This document shows positions 9,334 through 16,098 of a stretch of 22,340 bases of DNA, one piece after another (within the stretch, counting starts at the first letter, position 1; each line of letters opens with the position of its first letter). The position numbers were made by a program, and so were the translations under genes. The stretch lies in contig CAJTZX010000059.1 of assembly GCA_910584345.1 (NCBI GenBank), positions 1-22,340 of the forward strand, given 5' to 3'. Origin of the DNA: an uncultured Eubacterium sp. (GTDB lineage Bacteria > Bacillota > Clostridia > Lachnospirales > Lachnospiraceae). The notes beneath the pieces were generated by a model. The model saw only the letters and a program-made list of their open reading frames with translations. It made no database searches and had not been told where the DNA came from.

Positions 9334-9411
9334 CACGTTCACATCTGAAATAAACTCCTCGGCAGGTCATCTCTGTTACGCCATATGGCACCTGCTGTCT
9401 TCGGCAATATG
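9334..9411 (-). promoter_or_regulatory. L10 leader (ribosomal protein L10/L12 autoregulatory RNA)
   Basis: The minus-strand RNA contains GCCGAAGACAGCAGGTGCC and, after a short hairpin, ACCTGCCGAGG (about 9356-9405). These match the conserved core of the L10 leader motif in Firmicutes as I know it. GCAGGT pairs with ACCTGC. Excess L10-L12 complex binding this element is known to favour the downstream terminator. Confidence 0.85.
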
Positions 9412-9417
9412 CTACAC

Positions 9418-9446
9418 ATTATAATATCATTATGATCTATTGTCAA
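9418..9446 (-). promoter_or_regulatory. Sigma-A promoter of rplJ-rplL
   Basis: On the minus strand TTGACA (9441-9446), a 17-base spacer and TATAAT (9418-9423) are perfect consensus. The -35 box lies only 3 bases after the rplA stop codon. It gives a leader that starts just before the L10 motif. Confidence 0.92.
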
Positions 9447-9449
9447 CAA

Positions 9450-10145
9450 TTATTTTACAAGACTTACCGTATTAATCTTCACACCAGGACCCATGGTAGA
9501 AGCTACGGTACAGCTTCTGAGATACTGGCCTTTTAATGCGCTTGGTCTTGCTTTAATAACTGCATCCATAAGGCTCTGGAAGTTGTCCGCTAACTGTTCT
9601 TCTGTAAAGGATGCTTTTCCAATCGGCACATGAATAATATTTGCCTTGTCTAATCTATACTCAATCTTACCGGCTTTAATATCGTTAATCGCTTTTGTAA
9701 CATCCATCGTTACGGTACCGGCTTTTGGGTTTGGCATCAAGCCTTTTGGTCCGAGCACACGTCCCAGACGTCCAACAACACCCATCATATCAGGCGTAGC
9801 TACAACAACATCAAAATCCAGCCAGCCGTCGTTTTGAATCTTCGGAATCAGTTCTTCTCCGCCTACATGATCTGCGCCTGCTGCCTGCGCTTCATCTAAC
9901 TTCACGCCCTTTGCAAATACAAGCACCTTAACAGATTTACCAGTTCCGTGAGGCAGTACAACCGCACCACGAACCTGCTGTTCTGCATGACGTCCGTCAC
10001 ATCCGGTTTTGATATGCACTTCAATCGTTTCATCAAATTTTGAAGTTGCTGTCTTCTTAGCGAGTGCAAGCGCTTCTGCAGACTCGTACAGTTTTGCCTT
10101 GTCTACCTGCTTTGCAAGCTCCTGATACTTCTTACTTCTTTTCAT
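9450..10145 (-). CDS. rplA: 50S ribosomal protein L1
   Basis: This 231-residue protein of the L1 stalk promotes release of tRNA from the E site and can repress its own mRNA. It has the signature segment GRLGRVLGPKGLMPNPKAGTV and the N-terminal MKRSKKYQE typical of Firmicutes L1. The start at 10145 is chosen because AGGAGG lies 7 bases upstream and because an in-frame upstream GTG at 10190 is part of the L1-type mRNA hairpin. It follows rplK in one transcript. Confidence 0.98.
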   Translation of the reverse strand: MKRSKKYQELAKQVDKAKLYESAEALALAKKTATSKFDETIEVHIKTGCDGRHAEQQVRGAVVLPHGTGKSVKVLVFAKGVKLDEAQAAGADHVGGEELIPKIQNDGWLDFDVVVATPDMMGVVGRLGRVLGPKGLMPNPKAGTVTMDVTKAINDIKAGKIEYRLDKANIIHVPIGKASFTEEQLADNFQSLMDAVIKARPSALKGQYLRSCTVASTMGPGVKINTVSLVK

Positions 10146-10159
10146 TTCATTACCTCCTA

Positions 10160-10190
10160 GTGGTTTTAGCGGGAAGTCCTCCCCTCCCAC
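10160..10190 (-). promoter_or_regulatory. Probable L1-binding mRNA hairpin upstream of rplA
   Basis: The minus-strand RNA reads GTGGGAGG, then a small GGGAGG/CTTCCC stem, then CCAC directly before the rplA AGGAGG site. GTGG pairs with CCAC. GUGGGAG resembles the L1-binding helix of 23S rRNA, which L1 operator RNAs are known to mimic. The location just upstream of the L1 ribosome-binding site fits translational autoregulation. Confidence 0.65.
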
Positions 10191-10248
10191 GATAAAGTAT
10201 TAAATTTGTCTTAAATTATTTGCCTAAGTCTTTTTCTTTTAACATTTG

Positions 10249-10674
10249 TTACTGTTCTACCTGAACGCCCATACTTCTTGCCGTACCAGCAATCATGCTC
10301 ATTGCAGCTTCCAAAGATGCTGCGTTTAAATCAGGCATTTTCTGTTCAGCAATTTCCTGCAGTTTTGCCTTGGAAATTGTAGCCACCTTGTCTTTGTTCG
10401 GCACAGCTGAACCACTCTTAATGTTGCATGCTTTTTTGATTAATACAGCTGCAGGCGGTGTCTTAGTAATAAAGCTGAAACTACGGTCTGCATACACAGT
10501 GATAACTACAGGTATGATTGTATCTCCCTGATCTGCTGTTCTTGCATTAAACTGTTTTGTAAATTCCACGATATTTACACCGTGCTGGCCAAGTGCAGGA
10601 CCAACAGGTGGTGCCGGAGTTGCTTTTCCGGCTGGAATCTGTAATTTAATATATCCTTCTACTTTCTTTGCCAT
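10249..10674 (-). CDS. rplK: 50S ribosomal protein L11
   Basis: This 141-residue protein forms the GTPase-associated centre with 23S rRNA and is needed for RelA-type sensing of uncharged tRNA. The conserved N-terminal GYIKLQIPAGKATPAPPVGPALGQHGVNI region and the C-terminal IAGTARSMGVQVE are both present. AGGAGG precedes the ATG by 8 bases. It is flanked by nusG upstream and rplA downstream in the standard order. Confidence 0.98.
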   Translation of the reverse strand: MAKKVEGYIKLQIPAGKATPAPPVGPALGQHGVNIVEFTKQFNARTADQGDTIIPVVITVYADRSFSFITKTPPAAVLIKKACNIKSGSAVPNKDKVATISKAKLQEIAEQKMPDLNAASLEAAMSMIAGTARSMGVQVEQ

Positions 10675-10706
10675 TTTGGTTGCCTCCTAAACGTTTGATA
10701 GCTTGT

Positions 10707-11222
10707 CTATAGCTTCTTTACTTCTGCGAAACTTATTTCTACCGGCGTTTCGCGGCCGAACAAATCGACATTGATCGTCACAATCTGCTTACTATGGTTC
10801 ATACTCTGAATCACACCGACCGTATCTTTCCAGACACCACCGATTACCGTGACAGTATCGCCTTCTTCAAAATCTACTATCACTTCCTCAGATTTGATTC
10901 CCAATGGCCACATCTCGGCTTCCGTGAGCGGTACCGGCTTTGATCCCGGACCTACAAATCCGGTCACTCCCCTGGTATTTCTGACAACGTACCAAGTGTC
11001 ATCATTCATCACCATGTTAATGAGTACGTAGCCTGGAAACATCTTCTTTTGAACCTGCTTTTTCGCACCATTCTTCAATTCAACAACTTCCTGCATCGGA
11101 ACTCTGACTTCAAGAATCTGATCTTCAAGATGTCTGTTTTCAATTGTCTTATCAATGTTCGCCTTGACCTTATTCTCATAACCGGAATAGGTATGAACGA
11201 CATACCAGTTCGTTTCTGCCAT
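10707..11222 (-). CDS. nusG: Transcription termination/antitermination factor NusG
   Basis: This 171-residue elongation factor binds the RNA polymerase clamp and links it to Rho or the ribosome. It has the N-terminal NGN domain (WYVVHTYSGYENKV, and MFPGYVLINM near residue 60) and a C-terminal KOW domain (GDTVTVIGGVWKDTVG). A strong AAGGAGGAG site precedes the ATG. It starts 12 bases after secE, the usual paired arrangement. Confidence 0.98.
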   Translation of the reverse strand: MAETNWYVVHTYSGYENKVKANIDKTIENRHLEDQILEVRVPMQEVVELKNGAKKQVQKKMFPGYVLINMVMNDDTWYVVRNTRGVTGFVGPGSKPVPLTEAEMWPLGIKSEEVIVDFEEGDTVTVIGGVWKDTVGVIQSMNHSKQIVTINVDLFGRETPVEISFAEVKKL

Positions 11223-11234
11223 CCTCGCTCCTCC

Positions 11235-11441
11235 TTATAAATTCACCAGGAAATCAACACCATACTGAATAATAAAATCCAGCAGAGCAATAATCACACC
11301 TAAAATGACTGATACTATGACAACTGCTGTTGTCTCTTTGGCAAGCTGTTCTTTTGTCGGCCACATAATTTTAGAAAATTCGGCCTTAAGACCGGTAAAC
11401 CAGTCCGACTTTTGGGTTTCTATCTCTTTTTCTTTTCCCAT
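11235..11441 (-). CDS. secE: Preprotein translocase subunit SecE
   Basis: This is the small essential membrane subunit of the SecYEG channel. The 68 residues show the short single-helix form: a cytoplasmic amphipathic segment with EFSKIMWPTKEQL, then one transmembrane helix (about residues 38-62). Position between rpmG and nusG is diagnostic. Confidence 0.96.
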   Translation of the reverse strand: MGKEKEIETQKSDWFTGLKAEFSKIMWPTKEQLAKETTAVVIVSVILGVIIALLDFIIQYGVDFLVNL

Positions 11442-11471
11442 CTACTTGTCACTTCCTTTGCTCAATCCGAA

Positions 11472-11621
11472 TTATTTGGTTTCCTTGTGTAAAGTATGCT
11501 TTCTGCAAAATCTGCAATACTTTTTGGTTTCCATTCGATCCGGATGAGTTTTCTTTTCCTTCGTCATGTTGTAATTACGCTGCTTGCATTCTGTACATGC
11601 CAATGTAATTCTTGTGCGCAC
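11472..11621 (-). CDS. rpmG: 50S ribosomal protein L33
   Basis: This 49-residue zinc-ribbon protein of the large subunit begins VRTRITLACTECKQRNYN, contains YCRFCRKHT and ends HKETK. The two CxxC pairs are intact, so this is the zinc-binding paralogue. Start is the GTG at 11621, with GGAGGTG placed correctly upstream; an in-frame ATG five codons earlier overlaps that site and is less likely. It is the first gene of the rpmG-secE-nusG-rplK-rplA unit. Confidence 0.95.
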   Translation of the reverse strand: MRTRITLACTECKQRNYNMTKEKKTHPDRMETKKYCRFCRKHTLHKETK

Positions 11622-11689
11622 AACTTCCACCTCCATAAAATTCTTTTAATTTTAGGCATAAAAAAAAGACCTACTTCCATCGCCCACTT

Positions 11690-11718
11690 AGAATAGCACG
11701 ATTATGCCCGTTCGTCAA
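11690..11718 (-). promoter_or_regulatory. Sigma-A promoter of rpmG-secE-nusG-rplK-rplA
   Basis: On the minus strand TTGACG (11713-11718), a 17-base spacer and TATTCT (11690-11695). It lies about 70 bases upstream of the rpmG start and is divergent from the flagellar promoter at 11769. Confidence 0.8.
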
Positions 11719-11768
11719 CAGATTTCTAAAAAAATTTATATTATCTGCTATATAAAGCAATCTATATA

Positions 11769-11796
11769 TAAAGCAAACCATAAAACTCTCCGATAT
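11769..11796 (+). promoter_or_regulatory. Sigma-D/sigma-28-type flagellar promoter
   Basis: TAAAGC (TAAA 11769-11772), a 16-base spacer and TCCGATAT (11789-11796) match the sigma-D consensus TAAA-N14-16-GCCGATAT except for the first G. The -35 lies in the second of two direct repeats of a CTATATAAAGCAA-type sequence (11748-11776). Transcription would start near 11803 and run into the FlxA-like gene. Confidence 0.78.
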
Positions 11797-11874
11797 TAAT
11801 ATATAATATCTTACAATTATCTTTGTGACGTAGTGGGAAAAGGATTTCAAATATTTTTATCAAGGAGGAAAAAA

Positions 11875-12585
11875 ATGAGCATAACAGGGATTCGTTCTGT
11901 AAGTGGTGACATCAGTGTAAAAAAATCCTCAAACGATAGTTATGAAATAAATATTAAAAAACAAATTCATACGTTAGAGGAGAAAATGAAAGCCATTTCC
12001 AATGATGATGAAAAATCGGCAGAACAAAAAACAAAGGAAAAGCAGGCCGCGCAAGAACAATTACAGAACTTAAATCAAGAGTTAAGAGAGTATGAGATAC
12101 GCAAACAACAGGAAGAATCTGCAAAAAAACAGGAAGCTATCAAAAAAGCTCTTTCAGACACCAATCAGCCACAGGCGGATACATTATCTTCCGGATTAGA
12201 TGCGACCGAATCAGGTGTGATGGTAACACTTTCTTCCACTCATGAACAGCTGTCCGGCATGGTACGTCTCAGAAATAATCTGCAAGGGAAACAGCGAACG
12301 GCTGAAACCGAAGAAGAAAAAGCTGATCTTGAAAAAAAGATTAACAATCTTTCCAGAGGAATCGGCAAAAAAATGTCTGCTGCAAACGATACGATCTCGG
12401 ATCACCAAAAAACCGTTCGAAAAGAAGACGACAAAAAACAGCCAAAAACTGAATATGGGAAAGAAGAAGTTTTTTGGGCAGACGCAAAACCAATCGAAAA
12501 AAGCAAACCTGCCGCTGCGGCAGACAAGCCTTTGCTAAATAATAAAAACAGACCTTTCGACAATATTTCATATGTCATAAAATAA
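11875..12585 (+). CDS. FlxA-like coiled-coil protein, probable late flagellar gene
   Basis: The 236-residue product has no signal peptide or membrane helix. Residues about 25-90 are a charged Glu/Lys/Gln-rich coiled coil (ALEEKMKAISNDDEKSAEQ-like heptads), a second coiled region spans about 130-185, and the C-terminus is Lys/Pro-rich. This composition resembles the FlxA-like family, a sigma-28-controlled group of unknown function in E. coli and clostridia. The ATG at 11875 is chosen because AAGGAGG lies 7 bases upstream; an in-frame GTG at 11833 lacks such a site. A sigma-D-like promoter precedes it and a FliD-like gene follows, supporting a flagellar role. Biochemical function is unknown. 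Confidence 0.7.
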   Translation: MSITGIRSVSGDISVKKSSNDSYEINIKKQIHTLEEKMKAISNDDEKSAEQKTKEKQAAQEQLQNLNQELREYEIRKQQEESAKKQEAIKKALSDTNQPQADTLSSGLDATESGVMVTLSSTHEQLSGMVRLRNNLQGKQRTAETEEEKADLEKKINNLSRGIGKKMSAANDTISDHQKTVRKEDDKKQPKTEYGKEEVFWADAKPIEKSKPAAAADKPLLNNKNRPFDNISYVIK

Positions 12586-12624
12586 TTTCATTTCCATTTT
12601 GTAGAATGATCTTACAAGTCATAT

Positions 12625-12687
12625 TTTCTGAATACAATATATGACTGCATCAAATTATCTGCAACAGCCGTATATTGTGTTCAGAAA
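12625..12687 (+). terminator. Long hairpin between the FlxA-like and FliD-like genes
   Basis: TTTCTGAATACAATATA (12625-12641) pairs with TATATTGTGTTCAGAAA (12671-12687) along 17 positions with one G-T pair and a 29-base loop that can pair further at its base. No clear T-run follows, so termination efficiency is uncertain. It may be a terminator, an RNA-processing site or a 3' stabiliser. Confidence 0.5.
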
Positions 12688-12760
12688 CATCATATTTACT
12701 CCAATTACATACTCATACAAAAAAATGAATAAAAAAATGCAACTTTTTTCCAACTGAATC

Positions 12761-12787
12761 TAATGTAATCAGATTATTTTCCGATAA
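12761..12787 (+). promoter_or_regulatory. Sigma-D/sigma-28-type promoter of the FliD-like gene
   Basis: TAAT (12761-12764), a 15-base spacer and TCCGATAA (12780-12787). The -10 element is close to consensus; the -35 differs at one of four positions. It is the second such promoter within 1 kb and gives a leader of about 65 bases. Confidence 0.65.
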
Positions 12788-12858
12788 TCATATAAATGGA
12801 TTTATTATGCCCATACAGTTTCGACTGTAATTTCATGGAAGAAAGGAGGGGCTTTTTT

Positions 12859-14166
12859 ATGGCACTAGCAATTGGCTCTGCCTATGATTATTATTTAAAA
12901 ACCTATGGTTCACAGCAAACATCACGTTATGACTCCCATAGGAAGGAAGACTTGCGCGATACCGTTAACAAGATCAAGATATTAAATAAAGAATCTCCTC
13001 TGTATAAGGTCAGAATGTCCGGCGATGTACAAAAATACGCCATTGACATTAAAGAAGGCGCAAGAAACATTAAAAATATTGTAGCAGCTTTTTCAGAAAG
13101 CGAACAAGGCATTGGCGCAGCTTTCCAAAAAAAGATTGCGGCTTCCAGCAACCCGGATGCAGCTACTGCAGTTTATATTGGCGACAGTTCGTCTTTAACT
13201 ACTAATGAAGGATTCGAACTGGAAATTATGCAGCTTGCTTCTCCACAGACAAACGTTGGAAACTTCCTTAAACGTGATGAATACGATTTCCTGCCGGGCA
13301 GCTATTCTTTTGATTTGAACATGAATGCAAACTCCTACGAATTCCAGTACAATATTAACGTCGGCGATACAAATGGTGACGTTCTCTTTAAGCTGGCTCG
13401 ACTCGTAAACAATGCTCATATCGGCCTAAAGGCAGATATTTTAAACGGCTCGCAGGACATGGCTTCCTTACGTCTGGAATCCAAACAAACAGGTCTTTCC
13501 CCACAGGAAAGCTCATTGTTTAAAATTATCCCGGAAAACACACATGAGTCTAAACAGGCCATGCAGATTCTTGGCATTGACGTTGTAGCCGCTATGGCGG
13601 AAAATTCTTCTTTCCTGTTAAACGGGACGAAGCATAGCTCGTATTCCAATACTTTTACGATCAATAATACATTTTCCGTCACACTAAATAACACAACTCC
13701 TAAAAATGAACCGGTAACGATTGGATTTAAACCGGGTTCTGAAGCATTGACGGATGATGTACAGTCATTGGTAGATTCTTTTAATTCTATGATACAGATT
13801 GCGGATGAGCATTCCGATATGCCTTCATCCAATGAAAAATTACTAAAAGATATGGGAAATGTGGCCAAAACATTTTCTTCTTCTTTTACTCCATTTGGTC
13901 TGTCTGTATCAGAAAAAGGACTTATCAGCGTTGACCGGGAAAAATTAACAGAATCCGTTCTGTCTAAAGATTCAGACCAAACGATCGGGGTTTTAAATCG
14001 TTTTAAAGACGCTATCGGGCGTAAAGCAGACGAAGCTTCATTGGATCCAATGAATTATGTGAAAAAAATACTTGTTGCTTACAAAAACCCAAATTCAACG
14101 AAAAATTTTGTATGCCCATACATCTCGTCTGTTTATTCCGGTATGATGGTAGACCGGATTTGTTAA
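12859..14166 (+). CDS. Divergent flagellar filament-capping (FliD/hook-associated protein 2-like) protein
   Basis: The 435-residue product resembles FliD in its core. The section from about residue 105 (IGDSSSLTTNEGFELEIMQL, LASPQ) and the repeat-like block ENSSFLLNGTKHSSYSNTF followed by VTLNNTT and PVTIGF (about 248-290) match the D2/D3 pattern of cap proteins. QSLVDSFNSMIQI follows as in FliD_C. Both ends are unusual. The first 90 residues lack the canonical FliD N-terminus and are helical and charged. The C-terminus ends in PYISSVYSGMMVDRIC, with a terminal Cys. Start is set by AAAGGAGGGG 8 bases before the ATG at 12859; upstream in-frame ATGs at 12796 and 12835 have no such site. Cap proteins sit at the filament tip and fold flagellin. 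It may instead be a specialised paralogue, since a general fliD would be expected elsewhere. Confidence 0.72.
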   Translation: MALAIGSAYDYYLKTYGSQQTSRYDSHRKEDLRDTVNKIKILNKESPLYKVRMSGDVQKYAIDIKEGARNIKNIVAAFSESEQGIGAAFQKKIAASSNPDAATAVYIGDSSSLTTNEGFELEIMQLASPQTNVGNFLKRDEYDFLPGSYSFDLNMNANSYEFQYNINVGDTNGDVLFKLARLVNNAHIGLKADILNGSQDMASLRLESKQTGLSPQESSLFKIIPENTHESKQAMQILGIDVVAAMAENSSFLLNGTKHSSYSNTFTINNTFSVTLNNTTPKNEPVTIGFKPGSEALTDDVQSLVDSFNSMIQIADEHSDMPSSNEKLLKDMGNVAKTFSSSFTPFGLSVSEKGLISVDREKLTESVLSKDSDQTIGVLNRFKDAIGRKADEASLDPMNYVKKILVAYKNPNSTKNFVCPYISSVYSGMMVDRIC

Positions 14167-14225
14167 GGTGGTATTCTCAATCGAATTTACATGAAAAATT
14201 ATTATTTCATACTTACTGCACAATA

Positions 14226-14285
14226 AAAGCCATAATATCTGCTCCCATTTATAAAAACAGATCAGATATTGTGGTTTTATTGTTT
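14226..14285 (+). terminator. Terminator of the FliD-like gene
   Basis: AAAGCCATAATATCTG (14226-14241) pairs with CAGATATTGTGGTTTT (14263-14278) over 16 positions with two G-U pairs and a 21-base loop. TTTTATTGTTTTATT runs through and after the right arm. It begins about 60 bases after the stop codon. Confidence 0.8.
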
Positions 14286-14329
14286 TATTCACCTCTAAAA
14301 AGCTGTATTCATCTTATGCCAAAAATATC

Positions 14330-14358
14330 TTTACAATTATATCGGCATGTATTACTAT
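14330..14358 (+). promoter_or_regulatory. Sigma-A-like promoter of the XRE regulator gene
   Basis: TTTACA (14330-14335), 17-base spacer, TACTAT (14353-14358), about 55 bases before the ATG at 14413. It differs from consensus at one position in each hexamer. Confidence 0.55.
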
Positions 14359-14412
14359 ATCTTTGCAGGATGCAAATAAAAACCATATATCGATTACGAA
14401 AGGAAATGCATT

Positions 14413-14844
14413 ATGAATCAGTTGAAGACTATACGGAAACAACGCAATATATCCCAGGCAGATATTGCAAACGAACTCGGTATAAAGCCGGCTGCTGTTT
14501 CAAAATATGAGACAGGACGTGTTCCTTTATCTGAAGATTCCATTGAAAAACTTTGTGTTATGCTGCATGTATCGGCAGATGAATTACTCGGCCTTTCAAC
14601 CGCTTCCCATACAACCGCTTCTGAAAATACATCGGTGCATTCAAAAGCAGCCGGCCAGATTTATCCTGCCTCTATCTCACTGGAAGATTATTTACTCACA
14701 CTCCTTAATACAATTGCAAAGCAGAAAAAACAAATGGACCAGACCATCCGTAATTTGCATTTATGCGGAATTCCAAAAGCTACCATTGCAAGAGTAACTG
14801 CTATTAGTGAATCCGAAATACAAAAGCTGCTGGACACAATGTAA
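14413..14844 (+). CDS. XRE/Cro-CI family transcriptional regulator
   Basis: The 143-residue protein has a textbook helix-turn-helix at residues 4-59: LKTIRKQRNISQADIANELG, then IKPAAVSKYETGR, then the cap segment with LCVMLHVSADELLG. A Ser/Thr-rich linker (about 62-85) leads to a C-terminal helical region. Within it, LHLCGIPKATIARVTAISESEIQKLL reads like a second, Rpn/Trp-repressor-type helix-turn-helix. AAAGGAAA precedes the ATG by about 9 bases. It has its own promoter between flagellar and glycosylation genes, so it may control this locus, but no operator is evident. Confidence 0.85.
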   Translation: MNQLKTIRKQRNISQADIANELGIKPAAVSKYETGRVPLSEDSIEKLCVMLHVSADELLGLSTASHTTASENTSVHSKAAGQIYPASISLEDYLLTLLNTIAKQKKQMDQTIRNLHLCGIPKATIARVTAISESEIQKLLDTM

Positions 14845-14859
14845 ACAGTCCGCAGCTTT
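14823..14859. terminator. Bidirectional terminator between convergent genes
   Basis: AAAGCTGCTGGAC (14823-14835) pairs with GTCCGCAGCTTT (14848-14859) with one bulged T. The stem overlaps the end of the XRE gene. T-rich sequence follows in both directions (TTTTGTATTT on the minus side, scattered T on the plus side). It lies between the convergent XRE and CgeB-like genes. Confidence 0.6.
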
Positions 14860-14877
14860 ATGTCTTTTACATATTTT

Positions 14878-16071
14878 TCATTTTGTGTATGATGTATCAG
14901 CTTGCAGCAATTGCAGCATTTTATTAATGCGATTTTGATAATTATGATTTAATTTAACTTTCTCATATCCATTTGCAGCAATTTTACATCTCTGTTCTTC
15001 ATGTTCTAAATAATAGGACACCTTTTCATCCAACTCTTGTCTGCTTTCAAAGACGACCAAATCCTCATCCGGTTCAAAATACATTTCCAGCTCAGGCTGA
15101 TAATTAGTGATTAAAAATCCACCCGCTCCAAGCACATCCCAGACTCTAAGCGGTATCCCGCTCTTAATATTAGGAATTGTAAAGTTAAGATTTATTTTAC
15201 TACCATAAAATACCTTTGGCATCTGTGTCCAATAGTCTACCGATCCCCTATAATCTATCTTCACAAGATCATGCGTATTACTGTTTGTATAAATCGAAAC
15301 CTGATGTTTTTTTACCAGTTCTAACAAATAACTGCACCTTTGTTCTTTCGCAACCTTAAAGCCAAGCACAGTTGTTGCAAATATTAATCTTAAATCTGAA
15401 AAAGACCGTTTTGATTTTTCCAGACGATAATGTCTTTCCAACTGCATACATATGTCGTCTGTCAGCAGCCTCTCTAACAAATTTCCCCCGCTGACATTCA
15501 TCTGCGCCTCCATCGCACAATCCAGATATCCCTGCAAATAAGGAGGAAATGTAGGTATTAAACTGTCATATGCATTTCTTTCGTACAAGCTCCCTACAAA
15601 AGCTATTTCATTTTGATATAATTTTAAATCCTTTGCATTTTGAATCATATGATCGATACGGTTTGTATCAACTGCCAAAGGCAAGTGCCAAATATGTTCT
15701 ACTCCAAGCTCTTTAAAAAACAAATAGCTGCTTTTATCAAACAGGAAAATATAATTACAGTCATTAAATACCGATTCGTGGTACATACTAATTAACGGAC
15801 TATCACAAGACCAGGATACATACGGGATGCCAAACTGTTCACAGGCATCTGATACCACTCCAAAATAATTGATCGTAAATACAAAATCATAAGATTTTTC
15901 CCGCATCATTTTTAACAGCTTAAACGTAAGCTCCTCATCTTCATCATATGAAGGCAAATGCTGCTCTATGAAATCTATTTCAAATCCAAACATCCGAAAC
16001 GTCTGATATACATCCAGATAATTATACGCTCTCCATTTATACATTAAAATTCTTTTATTCTGAATTTCCAT
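14878..16071 (-). CDS. CgeB/DUF3880-like glycosyltransferase (downstream copy)
   Basis: The 397-residue protein matches the CgeB-type layout: an N-terminal Rossmann-like half (DUF3880) with DFVFTINYFG, GIPYVSWSCDSP and FLFDKS, then a C-terminal GT-B half. That half contains IAFVGSLY near residue 155, SKINLNFTIPNIKSGIPLRVWDVLGAGGFLITNY (nucleotide-sugar-binding Glu/Gly-rich region) and a terminal helical tail. I choose the ATG at 16071, 5 bases after GGAGG; a TTG at 16083 is in frame. It follows the second CgeB-like gene by 27 bases and is probably cotranscribed with it. In clostridia such genes near flagellin are thought to glycosylate flagellin. Donor sugar and acceptor cannot be told from the sequence. 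Confidence 0.82.
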   Translation of the reverse strand: MEIQNKRILMYKWRAYNYLDVYQTFRMFGFEIDFIEQHLPSYDEDEELTFKLLKMMREKSYDFVFTINYFGVVSDACEQFGIPYVSWSCDSPLISMYHESVFNDCNYIFLFDKSSYLFFKELGVEHIWHLPLAVDTNRIDHMIQNAKDLKLYQNEIAFVGSLYERNAYDSLIPTFPPYLQGYLDCAMEAQMNVSGGNLLERLLTDDICMQLERHYRLEKSKRSFSDLRLIFATTVLGFKVAKEQRCSYLLELVKKHQVSIYTNSNTHDLVKIDYRGSVDYWTQMPKVFYGSKINLNFTIPNIKSGIPLRVWDVLGAGGFLITNYQPELEMYFEPDEDLVVFESRQELDEKVSYYLEHEEQRCKIAANGYEKVKLNHNYQNRINKMLQLLQADTSYTK

Positions 16072-16098
16072 ATTTCCCTCCAACAGAAAATTACTAAA

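Noticed and set aside
10146..10190. In-frame GTG start of rplA at 10190
   Set aside because: It lies in the L1-type mRNA hairpin, and AGGAGG directly serves the ATG at 10145.
14112..14510. 132-residue plus-strand frame after the FliD-like gene
   Set aside because: It runs across a terminator, a promoter and the XRE start in another frame.
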